A stretch of DNA of 32,793 bases, taken from the NCBI GenBank assembly GCA_002898075.1, contig BDSV01000117.1:1-32793 (forward strand). The letters run 5' to 3'. A program made the position numbers and the translations under genes. The notes under the pieces are model-generated. The model was not told the origin of the DNA and ran no database searches. It saw only the letters and a list, made by a program, of their open reading frames with translations. The stretch comes from a bacterium BMS3Abin03. Its GTDB lineage: Bacteria; Bacteroidota; Ignavibacteria; Ignavibacteriales; Ignavibacteriaceae. The first letter of the stretch is position 1. Every line of letters starts with the position of its first letter. Positions 16,341-24,275 of this stretch are shown here, piece after piece.

Positions 16341-16928
16341 ATGGAAAAGCTGAATACCGAGATCAGACAAAAGCAGATTAAAAAAGCAGTCCTTCAGATT
16401 ATTTCTACAAAGGGACTAGGGAAATTATCCACCAGGAACCTTGCCGATAAAGTCGGTGTTACCGAAGGTGCGCTGTTCAGGCATTTTAAATCTAAAAGAG
16501 ATATTATGCTCTCTATAATTGATGATGTAAAGAATGATCTTCTTGAACAGATGAAAAAAATAGCTGACTCAAACTTAAAGGCAAATGTAAAACTTCTTAA
16601 ATTCTTATGTGCTCATGTCCGGTATTTAATTAAGAATAAGGGTATTACTATTCTTCTTTTTTCCGAAGCGACATATATGGATGATAAGGAGATGAAAAAA
16701 AGATTGTTCGATATTCTTTCTTTCCAAAAAAACTATGTGAAAAAAATAATTAAGGAGGGTATCGATGATGGATTATGGAATAAAAAAATAAACGCCGATA
16801 ATGTTGCGGTTCTTTATATGGGAATACCGATTACTCTTAATATAGAACTGATTTTAAACAGGAAAGAATTTAAGCAGGAAAATTTCTGCCGTAAAATGTT
16901 CGGGCTTCTTGAACGGGTTTTGAAATAA
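16341..16928 (+). CDS. TetR-family transcriptional regulator
   Basis: 195-residue one-component repressor of standard TetR length. The N-terminal helix-turn-helix spans about residues 27-50, with L-S-T-R-N-L-A-D-K-V-G-V and T-E-G-A-L-F-R-H-F-K-S-K, the family recognition helix. The rest is an all-helical ligand and dimer domain without a recognisable ligand signature. A terminator precedes it, and the downstream FmdE-like gene lies 199 bp away on the same strand. The regulated genes are not evident; neighbouring transport or lipid genes are candidates. The ATG at 16341 is preceded by an out-of-frame ATG at 16333, and no strong Shine-Dalgarno is visible. Confidence 0.9.
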   Translation: MEKLNTEIRQKQIKKAVLQIISTKGLGKLSTRNLADKVGVTEGALFRHFKSKRDIMLSIIDDVKNDLLEQMKKIADSNLKANVKLLKFLCAHVRYLIKNKGITILLFSEATYMDDKEMKKRLFDILSFQKNYVKKIIKEGIDDGLWNKKINADNVAVLYMGIPITLNIELILNRKEFKQENFCRKMFGLLERVLK

Positions 16929-17127
16929 TAAAATAACATACGGGTCGGGGCTAAAGAGCTGGTACCGCTGCAATGAATGCACCCGGTGTTGATAGAGAAA
17001 AAGAGGGACAACTGTTTACTTATGCCGGTTTAGTCGAAGACAGCTTTCAGTTATTTTGGCACTTGTAGTTGTGTGACAACGTCAAAATAATTATGTACAT
17101 TTAAATTAACAAATTGAAAAGGGTGAC

Positions 17128-17742
17128 ATGATAAATCCAAAAGATTGGTTGGAATATGCTGAAAAATTCCAGGGACATAAGTGCCCGGCAATGGTGGTTG
17201 GGTTAAAAGCCGGTGCTGCTGCGCTAAATAAACTTGGTGTCGATAGAGCAAAAGATTCGGAATTAATCCTGCTTGCTGATGTTGGAAAAAACCACTGGGC
17301 GATTGATTATGTAGATGGATTGCAGGTTATTACCGGCTGTACTATTGGTAAGGGAAATTTAATTCTTACAAACAAAGGTAAGCTATCTTTTATTTTGATC
17401 GATATAAAACATAAACAAGCTGTAAGGGTTACACCAAAAGCCGAGGTCATACTTTCTTTCCGCAAAACAGAATTTTTTACTAAATTTAAAAAATGCGGTT
17501 CTCCTACAAGCGAAATCCCCGATGAACTTGTCGATCCTATAATCGAATCTGTAATGAACACAACCGACGAGGAACTGCTGAAAATATCCGACATTTTTGA
17601 ATATAATTACATTGAGGAGCCACAAAGTTTTAACAGCTTTGTTTGCGAAGAATGTGATGAAATGGTTATCGAAGAATACGGACGCATTAAAGGCGATAAA
17701 ATGGCTTGTATAGATTGTGCACAAAAAAAGAGAGAATCGTGA
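17128..17742 (+). CDS. FmdE-family zinc-binding protein
   Basis: 204-residue protein of the FmdE (formylmethanofuran dehydrogenase subunit E) family. The N-terminal FmdE domain carries the G-H-K-C-P motif (His17, Cys19), then A-D-V-G-K-N-H-W and V-I-T-G-C-T-I-G-K-G-N, all typical. A C-terminal zinc ribbon has C173-x2-C176 and C194-x2-C197. Despite the family name, no formylmethanofuran dehydrogenase or molybdopterin gene is nearby, so this is an orphan copy. Such proteins occur widely in anaerobes, and their function outside methanogens is unclear. A Shine-Dalgarno-like AAGGGTG precedes the ATG. Confidence 0.85.
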   Translation: MINPKDWLEYAEKFQGHKCPAMVVGLKAGAAALNKLGVDRAKDSELILLADVGKNHWAIDYVDGLQVITGCTIGKGNLILTNKGKLSFILIDIKHKQAVRVTPKAEVILSFRKTEFFTKFKKCGSPTSEIPDELVDPIIESVMNTTDEELLKISDIFEYNYIEEPQSFNSFVCEECDEMVIEEYGRIKGDKMACIDCAQKKRES

Positions 17743-17885
17743 ATGACTATGGCTTACGATTATTAATCGTCACTATAGTTATGAGAATAACTCGTCCCCC
17801 TTAATTCTCTTTTCCCATGCTAACAGAAGGGAGATAGAGGTTGAGTTCTTTTATCTGGTAAAACGTTTAATTTAATATCATTAAA

Positions 17886-17968
17886 GAGTTCACTTTAAAA
17901 AGGTAATCATAGTGAAAATGAGATTCGAAAAAACATAAGAATTTAACTGGTTCCCACGTCCGTGGGAA
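17886..17968. repeat. Repeat family 2, copy A, with adjoining CCCACG hairpin
   Basis: A 65-bp stretch starting GAGTTCACTTTAAAAAGGTA (17886-17950) is similar to 24064-24128, with the first 22 bp differing at one position. It is followed at once by a perfect 8-bp hairpin, TTCCCACG-TC-CGTGGGAA (17951-17968). The rest of the 319-bp gap before the cfa gene holds a 15-bp palindrome at 17756-17770 and no gene. Confidence 0.65.
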
Positions 17969-18061
17969 TGATACTCGAAAATACCGGCTTTTTAGAGTCA
18001 ACTCATTAAATATTTACTCAAACATAAAAATATTTTGAACAGAAGTAAGGCGGGTAGTAAA

Positions 18062-19183
18062 ATGAATTCAAACAGATTAAAAAATACTGTACAGGAGATT
18101 CTGGATTTTGCAGAAATTGAAATTAATGGGAAGCATCCCTGGGATATACAGGTTCATAATAACCAATTCTATAAACGGGTGCTCACCGAAGCCGAGCTTG
18201 GTTTAGGTGAATCTTACATGGATGGTTGGTGGGATTGTCAGAAAATCGATGAAATGATCGACCGGGTATTACGCTCGAAATTAGACGAGAAAATTAAGCG
18301 TAAACCGTCGATACTATTTCAGCTTCTTTTAGCCAGAATTTTCAATCTTCAATCCAAACACCGGGCTTTTATAATTGGCGAAAAGCATTACGATTTAGGC
18401 AACAATCTTTTTCAACTGATGCTTGATAAAAGAATGAACTACAGTTCGGCTTACTGGAAAAACGCAAAAACACTCGATGAAGCACAGGAGAATAAATTAG
18501 AGCTTATATGCAAAAAGCTTTACCTCGAGCCGGGTATGCGGGTGCTCGATATCGGCTGCGGCTGGGGAGCTTTCGGAAAGTATGCCGCTGAAAAATACGG
18601 AATCGAAGTCGTAGGGCTTACAGTTTCTAAAGAACAGGTTGCTCTCGGAAAGGAATTATGCAAAGGCCTTCCCGTTGAATTCCGCCTGCAGGATTACAGG
18701 GATGTGAATGAAAAATTCGATCGCATAGTTTCTGTAGGAATGATTGAGCATGTCGGTTATAAAAATTACCGTACCTACTTTAAAACGGCTTACCGCTGCC
18801 TGAATGACGGTGCATTATTTCTTTTACATACAATAGGCGATATCAAATCTCGTAAATCCATCGATCCCTGGACACATAAATATATCTTTCCCAATGGTAT
18901 GCTTCCCTCTGTTGCACAGATTGGTAAAGCAATAGAAGGGCTGTTTGTAATGGAAGATTTGCACAACTTCGGACCCTATTATGATAAAACTCTTTTAGTA
19001 TGGTTCGATAATTTTAATTCGAACTGGCATAAAATAAAAGATAAGTACGGTGAAAGATTTTACAGGATGTGGAAATATTTCCTAATCTCCAGCGCAGGTT
19101 CTTTCAGAGCAAGACGAAATCAACTCTGGCAGATCGTGCTGTCGAAGAACGGCGTACATGGTTGTTATGAAACATTTCGCTAA
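18062..19183 (+). CDS. cfa: Cyclopropane-fatty-acyl-phospholipid synthase
   Basis: SAM-dependent enzyme that adds a methylene bridge to unsaturated acyl chains of membrane phospholipids, a change tied to acid and stationary-phase tolerance. The sequence follows E. coli Cfa closely along its length: L-G-L-G-E-S-Y-M-D-G-W-W at the N-terminus, the SAM motif V-L-D-I-G-C-G-W-G, L-Q-D-Y-R-D, S-V-G-M-I-E-H-V-G and the Y-I-F-P-N-G-M-L-P-S block. The bicarbonate-site Glu, His and Tyr appear conserved. The position of E. coli Cys139 (Y-S-C-A-Y-W) is Ser here (Y-S-S-A-Y-W). ATG 18062 is preferred; an in-frame TTG at 18035 would add nine residues. It leads a tight run with the patatin gene (30-bp gap) and a site-2 protease. 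Confidence 0.95.
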   Translation: MNSNRLKNTVQEILDFAEIEINGKHPWDIQVHNNQFYKRVLTEAELGLGESYMDGWWDCQKIDEMIDRVLRSKLDEKIKRKPSILFQLLLARIFNLQSKHRAFIIGEKHYDLGNNLFQLMLDKRMNYSSAYWKNAKTLDEAQENKLELICKKLYLEPGMRVLDIGCGWGAFGKYAAEKYGIEVVGLTVSKEQVALGKELCKGLPVEFRLQDYRDVNEKFDRIVSVGMIEHVGYKNYRTYFKTAYRCLNDGALFLLHTIGDIKSRKSIDPWTHKYIFPNGMLPSVAQIGKAIEGLFVMEDLHNFGPYYDKTLLVWFDNFNSNWHKIKDKYGERFYRMWKYFLISSAGSFRARRNQLWQIVLSKNGVHGCYETFR

Positions 19184-19213
19184 TATTGTAACGGTTAAAT
19201 AAAAATCTGGATT

Positions 19214-20131
19214 ATGATAAAATTAGGATTAGCATTGGGCGGCGGCGGTGCCCGCGGTCTTGCTCATATCGGTGTATTGAAGGTGCTCGAGAGAGAACAA
19301 ATTCCTATAGGCACAATTACCGGCTGCAGTATGGGTGCAATTATAGGAGGATTATTTGCATATTTTCAAAGCGCCCTCAAAGTGGAATCGTTTGTCCTCG
19401 AGGCAGTTGAAAGCCGGGAATTTAAAAAGTATGGCATAGAAACTTTTAATAAAATAGAATCGAGCGATCACCATAAACACTTTGAAGAATATTTAGACTA
19501 TATAAAAGTTAAGCTTGCGTTTTTAAAAGTTTTTAACAATCAATCCGTATTCAACGAAGAAGAAGCTGAAAAACTGTTTTCACTAATTCCGGATGCTGAA
19601 ATAAAAGACCTCCCGGTTAAGTTCTCCGCAATTGCTACAGACCTTGTATCGGGTCAGGAAGTTAATATAACCGAAGGCAGCTTAAGAAAAGCATTGAAAG
19701 CAAGCGGAGCAATTCCCGGTTTCTTCCCTCCCGTTAAGCTCGATGATTATCTGCTTATCGACGGTAGTGCGATGGAGAGCGTACCTGTAAGTAAAGTAAA
19801 AGAATTGGGTGCGGAAAGAGTTATTGCGGTTGACGTTACCAAATGTTTAAAAATTACCGGTCCGCTTGATAACGGAATTGAGATAATATACCGTGCTGAA
19901 GATATAACATCGTTTCATTTATCGCAGCTAAGACTAAAGGAAGCAGATTTAATTATTAAGCCGGAAGTAGGAAATTTATCCTGGGCAGATTTTAGATCGA
20001 TGGAAAAAATAATTAAAGTAGGCGAACTTGCAGCAATGAAATTACTTAGCGATATTAAAGTAGTTAGTTTAAAAGGTTCTTTGGTTTACAGCATAAAAAA
20101 GTTTTTCAACGAAATTCAAAAACACGACTAA
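19214..20131 (+). CDS. Patatin-like phospholipase (RssA type)
   Basis: 305-residue lipid acyl hydrolase. The oxyanion-hole motif G-G-G-G-A-R-G (residues 9-15), the nucleophile elbow G-C-S-M-G with Ser39, and the catalytic Asp183 in I-D-G-S form the patatin Ser-Asp dyad. The common D-G-G is D-G-S here, which is tolerated in the family. No signal peptide is seen, so it should act at the cytoplasmic face of the membrane. It starts 30 bp after cfa and ends 19 bp before the site-2 protease gene. Together with Cfa it suggests coordinated phospholipid remodelling and turnover (inference). Confidence 0.92.
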   Translation: MIKLGLALGGGGARGLAHIGVLKVLEREQIPIGTITGCSMGAIIGGLFAYFQSALKVESFVLEAVESREFKKYGIETFNKIESSDHHKHFEEYLDYIKVKLAFLKVFNNQSVFNEEEAEKLFSLIPDAEIKDLPVKFSAIATDLVSGQEVNITEGSLRKALKASGAIPGFFPPVKLDDYLLIDGSAMESVPVSKVKELGAERVIAVDVTKCLKITGPLDNGIEIIYRAEDITSFHLSQLRLKEADLIIKPEVGNLSWADFRSMEKIIKVGELAAMKLLSDIKVVSLKGSLVYSIKKFFNEIQKHD

Positions 20132-20150
20132 TAACTAATCGGGCAATTAC

Positions 20151-21278
20151 ATGAAAAGAAATCAAATAGTACTCGGCAAAATAATGGGAATTCCGATCGG
20201 GCTGGACCATTCCTGGTTTTTAATATTTGCACTTCTAACATGGATGCTTGCCGACGGTTATTTCCCAAAAGAATTCGCAGGTTTTCCCGTCTGGCAATAT
20301 TGGTTTATCAGTGCAATAACATCATTAATTTTTTTCATGAGCGTTTTAATCCACGAACTCGGTCACTCAGCTATTGCGATGCACTATAAATTGAAAGTAA
20401 GACGGATTACATTATTTATATTCGGCGGTATTGCAGAGATTACGGAAGAACCTAAAAAAGCTATCGAAGAATTTTGGATCGCTATTGCCGGACCGATTAC
20501 AAGTTTTATACTCGCACTACTGTTTTACTATATTGCCCAGGCATTAATAAACTTCAGACCGGCATACGCTCTATTTCATTATTTAGCTCTAATCAATTTT
20601 ATCCTGGCAGTTTTCAACCTAATTCCCGGGTTTCCTTTAGACGGCGGACGTGTTTTCAGGGCTATAGTTTGGGGAATAACAAAAAACTTTCAGCAATCTA
20701 CAAAGGTAGCGGCAATTGTAGGAAGATTTTTCGGTTTCTTCTTTATTCTAATCGGTGCTTTTCAAGTGATGGGAGGTAATTTAATCGATGGATTATGGAT
20801 TGCATTCATCGGATGGTTTTTAGAAAGCGCTGCATCTTCACAATTGCAAATGCAGGAGCTGCACAAGCTTTTAGCCGGGCATACGGTTCAGGAAGCAATG
20901 AGCACGTCGTACGGAATAGTTCCCTGGGATCTTACAATCCGGGAATTAATGGATAACGAAATCTTGAGTCACGGCAGAAGATTTTTTATTGTTCGTAAGG
21001 AAGATAATACATTAGGCGGTATGCTTACGCTTCACTCACTTAAAGATGTTCCGCGGCAGGATTGGGAAACAACGAAAGTTAGTAAAATTATGATACCGTT
21101 TGACCGGATTAAAAAAGTCAACTCGGATTACCCGCTGCTGAAAGCTTTAACGGAAATGGATACAAACGGTGTGAATCAACTGCCTGTTTTTGAAAATGAT
21201 GAGCTAATCGGCATACTGAGCCGGGAAAGTATTATTAATTATTTCGGCATTTTGCACGAAACGGGATTGGCTTCTTAA
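20151..21278 (+). CDS. Site-2 protease family (M50) intramembrane metalloprotease with C-terminal CBS domains
   Basis: 375-residue membrane metalloprotease. The zinc motif HELGH (His68-His72) lies in the first conserved helix pair, and the third ligand is Asp164 in F-P-L-D-G-G-R-V-F. Six or so hydrophobic segments fill residues 15-235. The remainder (about 240-370) has two CBS-like repeats, the second reading G-V-N-Q-L-P-V-F-E-N-D-E-L-I-G-I-L-S-R. This is the SpoIVFB-like arrangement, in which a nucleotide such as ATP may tune proteolysis through CBS (family knowledge). No membrane anti-sigma factor gene is adjacent, so the substrate is unknown. It is 19 bp after the patatin gene and likely in one transcript with it. 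Confidence 0.93.
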   Translation: MKRNQIVLGKIMGIPIGLDHSWFLIFALLTWMLADGYFPKEFAGFPVWQYWFISAITSLIFFMSVLIHELGHSAIAMHYKLKVRRITLFIFGGIAEITEEPKKAIEEFWIAIAGPITSFILALLFYYIAQALINFRPAYALFHYLALINFILAVFNLIPGFPLDGGRVFRAIVWGITKNFQQSTKVAAIVGRFFGFFFILIGAFQVMGGNLIDGLWIAFIGWFLESAASSQLQMQELHKLLAGHTVQEAMSTSYGIVPWDLTIRELMDNEILSHGRRFFIVRKEDNTLGGMLTLHSLKDVPRQDWETTKVSKIMIPFDRIKKVNSDYPLLKALTEMDTNGVNQLPVFENDELIGILSRESIINYFGILHETGLAS

Positions 21279-21509
21279 CTGTAAACTGATCGAACGGTAA
21301 AAGGTTTTTATATGCTTAGAGGAAATTTGGAAATTGTAATATCGTAACCCGATTAGAAAATGTTTATAAATAATTTTTATCGAAATTATATTTCAACCTT
21401 TCTATTAACCCGGTATTTCTCAATCCCTTTTCAGTCGATTAAAAATACCCGGTGATAACGATTAATTTTTACCGATCATAATATAAGGTTTGCTTTTTCA
21501 GGAAATAGA

Positions 21510-22412
21510 ATGAGTCATTCTCATCACAAACATAATTCAGCCGGCGGCAGATTGCTGATAACAATGATACTCAATTTTATTATTTCTATTACAGAAGTTA
21601 TCGGCGGTGTTCTATCCGGCAGTCTTTCGTTAATTTCAGATGCTCTGCATAATTTCAGCGATGGTATTTCCATTATCATTAGCTACTTTGCAATCAAGCT
21701 GAAGGGGAAAGACAATTCATTCAAGCATACATTTGGTTTTAAACGGGCAGAGATACTTGCTGCAGTAATAAATTCATCCGTATTAGTCGTCATCTGCTTT
21801 TTCCTTTTTTATGAAGCGGTCAGCCGTTTCCAAAATCCCGAACCTATCAAAGGAATGTTAATGACCGGCGTTGCTGCAATCGGGCTAACTGCAAACATAA
21901 TCGGTACTTTGTTACTAAAACGCGATGCGAAACACAGCATAAACATCAGGTCTTCATATCTTCATCTTTTAAGCGATGCCGTATCTTCCGTAGCCGTTAT
22001 AATCGGTGGGCTGGCAATACTGTTCTGGAATGTTTACTGGCTCGATCCCCTGCTTACAATACTTATCGGTCTTTATATTCTAAAGAAAAGTTTTCAAATT
22101 CTTATGCAAGCTGTTCACGTTCTGATGGAAGGAACTCCGCCGGGAATTTCAATAGAAGAGATACAAAGTGAAGTTGAAAAAATAGAAGCGGTCGAGAATA
22201 TTCATCACGTTCATATATGGATGGTTGGAGAGAATGATGTTCACCTTGAAGCGCACATAAACGTACCCGATATGATGATAAGCAAAAGTAATTCTTTACG
22301 GAATGAGATAGAAAATCTGCTGAAAACAAAATTCGATATTAGACATATCACATTGCAGTTTGAATGCAATCAATGTAAAGATGTGGGATTGATAATTAAT
22401 GGAAAGCATTGA
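21510..22412 (+). CDS. CDF-family cation efflux transporter (ZitB/CzcD-like)
   Basis: 300-residue divalent-metal/proton antiporter of six helices. The metal site is given by D44-x2-H47-x3-D51 in helix 2 (S-D-A-L-H-N-F-S-D) and H-L-L-S-D in helix 5, a His/Asp set usual for zinc. A His-rich N-terminus (H-S-H-H-K-H) and the cytoplasmic dimer domain with H-H-V-H-I-W and E-A-H-I are typical. A 231-bp gap separates it from the protease gene and contains an imperfect dyad (CCGGTATTT ... AAATACCCGG, 21410-21452). No metal-sensing regulator is adjacent. Use of the proton gradient links it loosely to the proton pumps. Confidence 0.93.
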   Translation: MSHSHHKHNSAGGRLLITMILNFIISITEVIGGVLSGSLSLISDALHNFSDGISIIISYFAIKLKGKDNSFKHTFGFKRAEILAAVINSSVLVVICFFLFYEAVSRFQNPEPIKGMLMTGVAAIGLTANIIGTLLLKRDAKHSINIRSSYLHLLSDAVSSVAVIIGGLAILFWNVYWLDPLLTILIGLYILKKSFQILMQAVHVLMEGTPPGISIEEIQSEVEKIEAVENIHHVHIWMVGENDVHLEAHINVPDMMISKSNSLRNEIENLLKTKFDIRHITLQFECNQCKDVGLIINGKH

Positions 22413-22513
22413 AATTCGTCAAACGAACTTCAAATAAATCCTAATATCCGATTTTCAATTTTAATTCCTCCCGATAAAAACACAATTATAACTTTGAAAA
22501 ACGTAACAATTTA

Positions 22514-22666
22514 TTAATCAATTGCCGTTCGATTTATCGAACGGATAAAGGCGGCACAACAAATACATTCGGGGCTTTAGCCCCAACCGAACAAATGTGA
22601 CTAAAGTCGTTATTGAGGATTAGTGTTATAAAAATCCGTCAGTTGAAACTGACGGCAATTGATGAA
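22514..22666. repeat. REP doublet: 153-bp inverted pair of hairpins
   Basis: Outer arms TTAATCAATTGCCGT (22514-22528) and its complement (22652-22666) match at 14 of 15 bases. Each arm carries a perfect 9-bp hairpin: CCGTTCGAT/ATCGAACGG (22525-22544) and CCGTCAGTT/AACTGACGG (22636-22655). A GGGGCT/AGCCCC hairpin lies between them (22571-22584). The two end hairpins share the CCGT base but have different, self-complementary arms. This is the layout of REP/BIME elements mobilised by RAYT transposases (inference). The rest of 22413-22882 shows no gene. Confidence 0.7.
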
Positions 22667-22882
22667 TGAGAACCATTAGTGAAAATTCGTGTAATTCGTG
22701 GCTAAATAGTTTTTTATGTTTATAATTGATTATTAATCGTCCCGATTCATCAAAACCAAATACAGCACAAAAACTATCCCCGGTAAATTCAACAATTTTT
22801 CCAAATTATTCATCCAGGAAATATCAAGGTGATAACTTGAATTTTCGTGGTATAATTTATATACTTACAATAGGATTATTTT

Positions 22883-24034
22883 ATGATAAAAAGAAAAGTT
22901 GAAATAGCATCTGTAAAAAAATTAATCGGACAGTATCCGGTTACAGCACTGCTTGGACCGCGCCAGTGCGGGAAAACAACGTTGGCAAAGGAGTTTTCTG
23001 CTGATCATTATTTTGACTTAGAGAACCCCCGTCACCTGACAGCACTGGATAATCCGCAACTCGCTCTTGAAGATTTAAAAGGTCTGATAGTGATTGATGA
23101 AATTCAGAGAAAACCGGAATTGTTTCCTTTGCTTAGATTTCTTGTCGATACTAATAAATCACAGAAATATTTAATATTAGGCAGCGCATCGCGAGATTTA
23201 ATACAACAAAGCAGCGAATCACTTGCGGGTAGAATTGCATACTACTACCTTGAAGGGTTCCAGCTTTACGATACCGGCAATAGTAATTGGAAGAAACTTT
23301 GGTTACGCGGAGGCTTACCCCCGTCTTATCTGGCACGTAACAATGAAACGAGTTTTTTATGGAGAGAGAATTACATTTCTACTTTCCTGGAGAGGGATAT
23401 ACCACAACTCGGGATTAATATCCCCGCCAGAACCCTCAGAAGATTCTGGCTAATGTTAAGCCATTATCATGGTAAAGTCATCAACTTTTCCGAAATCGGT
23501 CGATCGTTCGGCATATCGGATTTTACAGTAAAAAAATATATCGAAATTCTTGAAAACACTTTTATGATCCGTACATTAATGCCCTGGTACACAAATATCG
23601 GTAAACGGATTGTTAAACACCCGAAGATATATTTTACTGACAGCGGAATCCTACACTATCTGCTTTCTATAGATTCTGTCGAACGGCTTCTCGGACATCC
23701 GTCACTTGGAGCTTCATGGGAAGGATTCGCTTTGAATACCGTATTAAGAATTCTTAAAAAAAATTGGCAGGAGGTATTTTTTTGGCGTACTCATAACGGT
23801 GCGGAGTTAGATTTGTATTGGCAGAGTAAAGGTAAAAGTTGGGGAATCGAGTTTAAATTTTCCGATGCACCGCGATTAACAAAATCTATGCAAATAGCGG
23901 TAAAAGATTTAAAACTAAGTAAACTGTTTGTTGTATATCCGGGAAAAGATAAATATCGGGTTATGAAAAATATAATTGTTGTACCCTTAAACCTTTTTGT
24001 CGATCCGCAGATTAATCTTTACACACAAAATTAG
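22883..24034 (+). CDS. AAA-type ATP-binding protein of the DUF4143 group
   Basis: 383-residue ATPase. Walker A is G-P-R-Q-C-G-K-T-T (Lys31) and Walker B is L-I-V-I-D-E-I-Q (Asp72, Glu73). A sensor-like G-S-A-S-R-D follows, where many relatives have G-S-S-S. The C-terminal half is the DUF4143 domain with a winged-helix-like part (F-G-I-S-D-F-T-V-K-K-Y-I-E-I-L-E) and a restriction-endonuclease-like end containing E-L-D-L-Y and W-G-I-E-F-K. Members are common and often patchily distributed; the cellular role is not established. It stands alone between two repeat-rich gaps, which suggests an accessory gene. Confidence 0.88.
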   Translation: MIKRKVEIASVKKLIGQYPVTALLGPRQCGKTTLAKEFSADHYFDLENPRHLTALDNPQLALEDLKGLIVIDEIQRKPELFPLLRFLVDTNKSQKYLILGSASRDLIQQSSESLAGRIAYYYLEGFQLYDTGNSNWKKLWLRGGLPPSYLARNNETSFLWRENYISTFLERDIPQLGINIPARTLRRFWLMLSHYHGKVINFSEIGRSFGISDFTVKKYIEILENTFMIRTLMPWYTNIGKRIVKHPKIYFTDSGILHYLLSIDSVERLLGHPSLGASWEGFALNTVLRILKKNWQEVFFWRTHNGAELDLYWQSKGKSWGIEFKFSDAPRLTKSMQIAVKDLKLSKLFVVYPGKDKYRVMKNIIVVPLNLFVDPQINLYTQN

Positions 24035-24063
24035 ATATAGTCTATTTATCAAAAGTAATTCTC

Positions 24064-24128
24064 GAGTCCACTTTAAAAAGGTAAATACACCGTAAACGAG
24101 AATTCAAAAAGCTTAAATTATTAACTGA
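24064..24128. repeat. Repeat family 2, copy B
   Basis: 65-bp stretch starting GAGTCCACTTTAAAAAGGTA, similar to 17886-17950. It lies 30 bp after the stop of the DUF4143 ATPase gene. No coding sequence or strong internal hairpin is present. Confidence 0.65.
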
Positions 24129-24174
24129 AGTTACGCAAAGATGCATTTTAGCATAAAAAAGATCCTTATTTGTC

Positions 24175-24241
24175 ATTCCCACGAAAGTGGGAATCTATTT
24201 CTTCGTTTATTTTTGCATAGTGGATGCCCGCTTTCGCGGGC
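24175..24241. repeat. Inverted pair of REP-like hairpins
   Basis: Two perfect hairpins in opposite orientation: ATTCCCAC-GAAA-GTGGGAAT (24175-24194, 8 bp with a GAAA loop) and GCCCGC-TTTC-GCGGGC (24226-24241, 6 bp). The second, read on the minus strand, has the same C-GAAA-G core as the first. They lie between the convergent ATPase and acr3 genes and could also help termination. Confidence 0.65.
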
Positions 24242-24275
24242 TTTATAAATGATTTATAATTCAAAAAAAATATGT

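Noticed and set aside
16956-17070. Open stretch ending in a Gln-Leu-Phe-Trp-His-Leu peptide, possible gene remnant between tetR and the FmdE gene
   Set aside because: A stop lies just upstream, there is no start signal and I could not match it to any family.
17056-17072. TGGCACTTGTAGTTG as a second sigma54 promoter ahead of the FmdE gene
   Set aside because: The -24-like half is good, but the TTG is one base out of the required spacing and the GC is absent.
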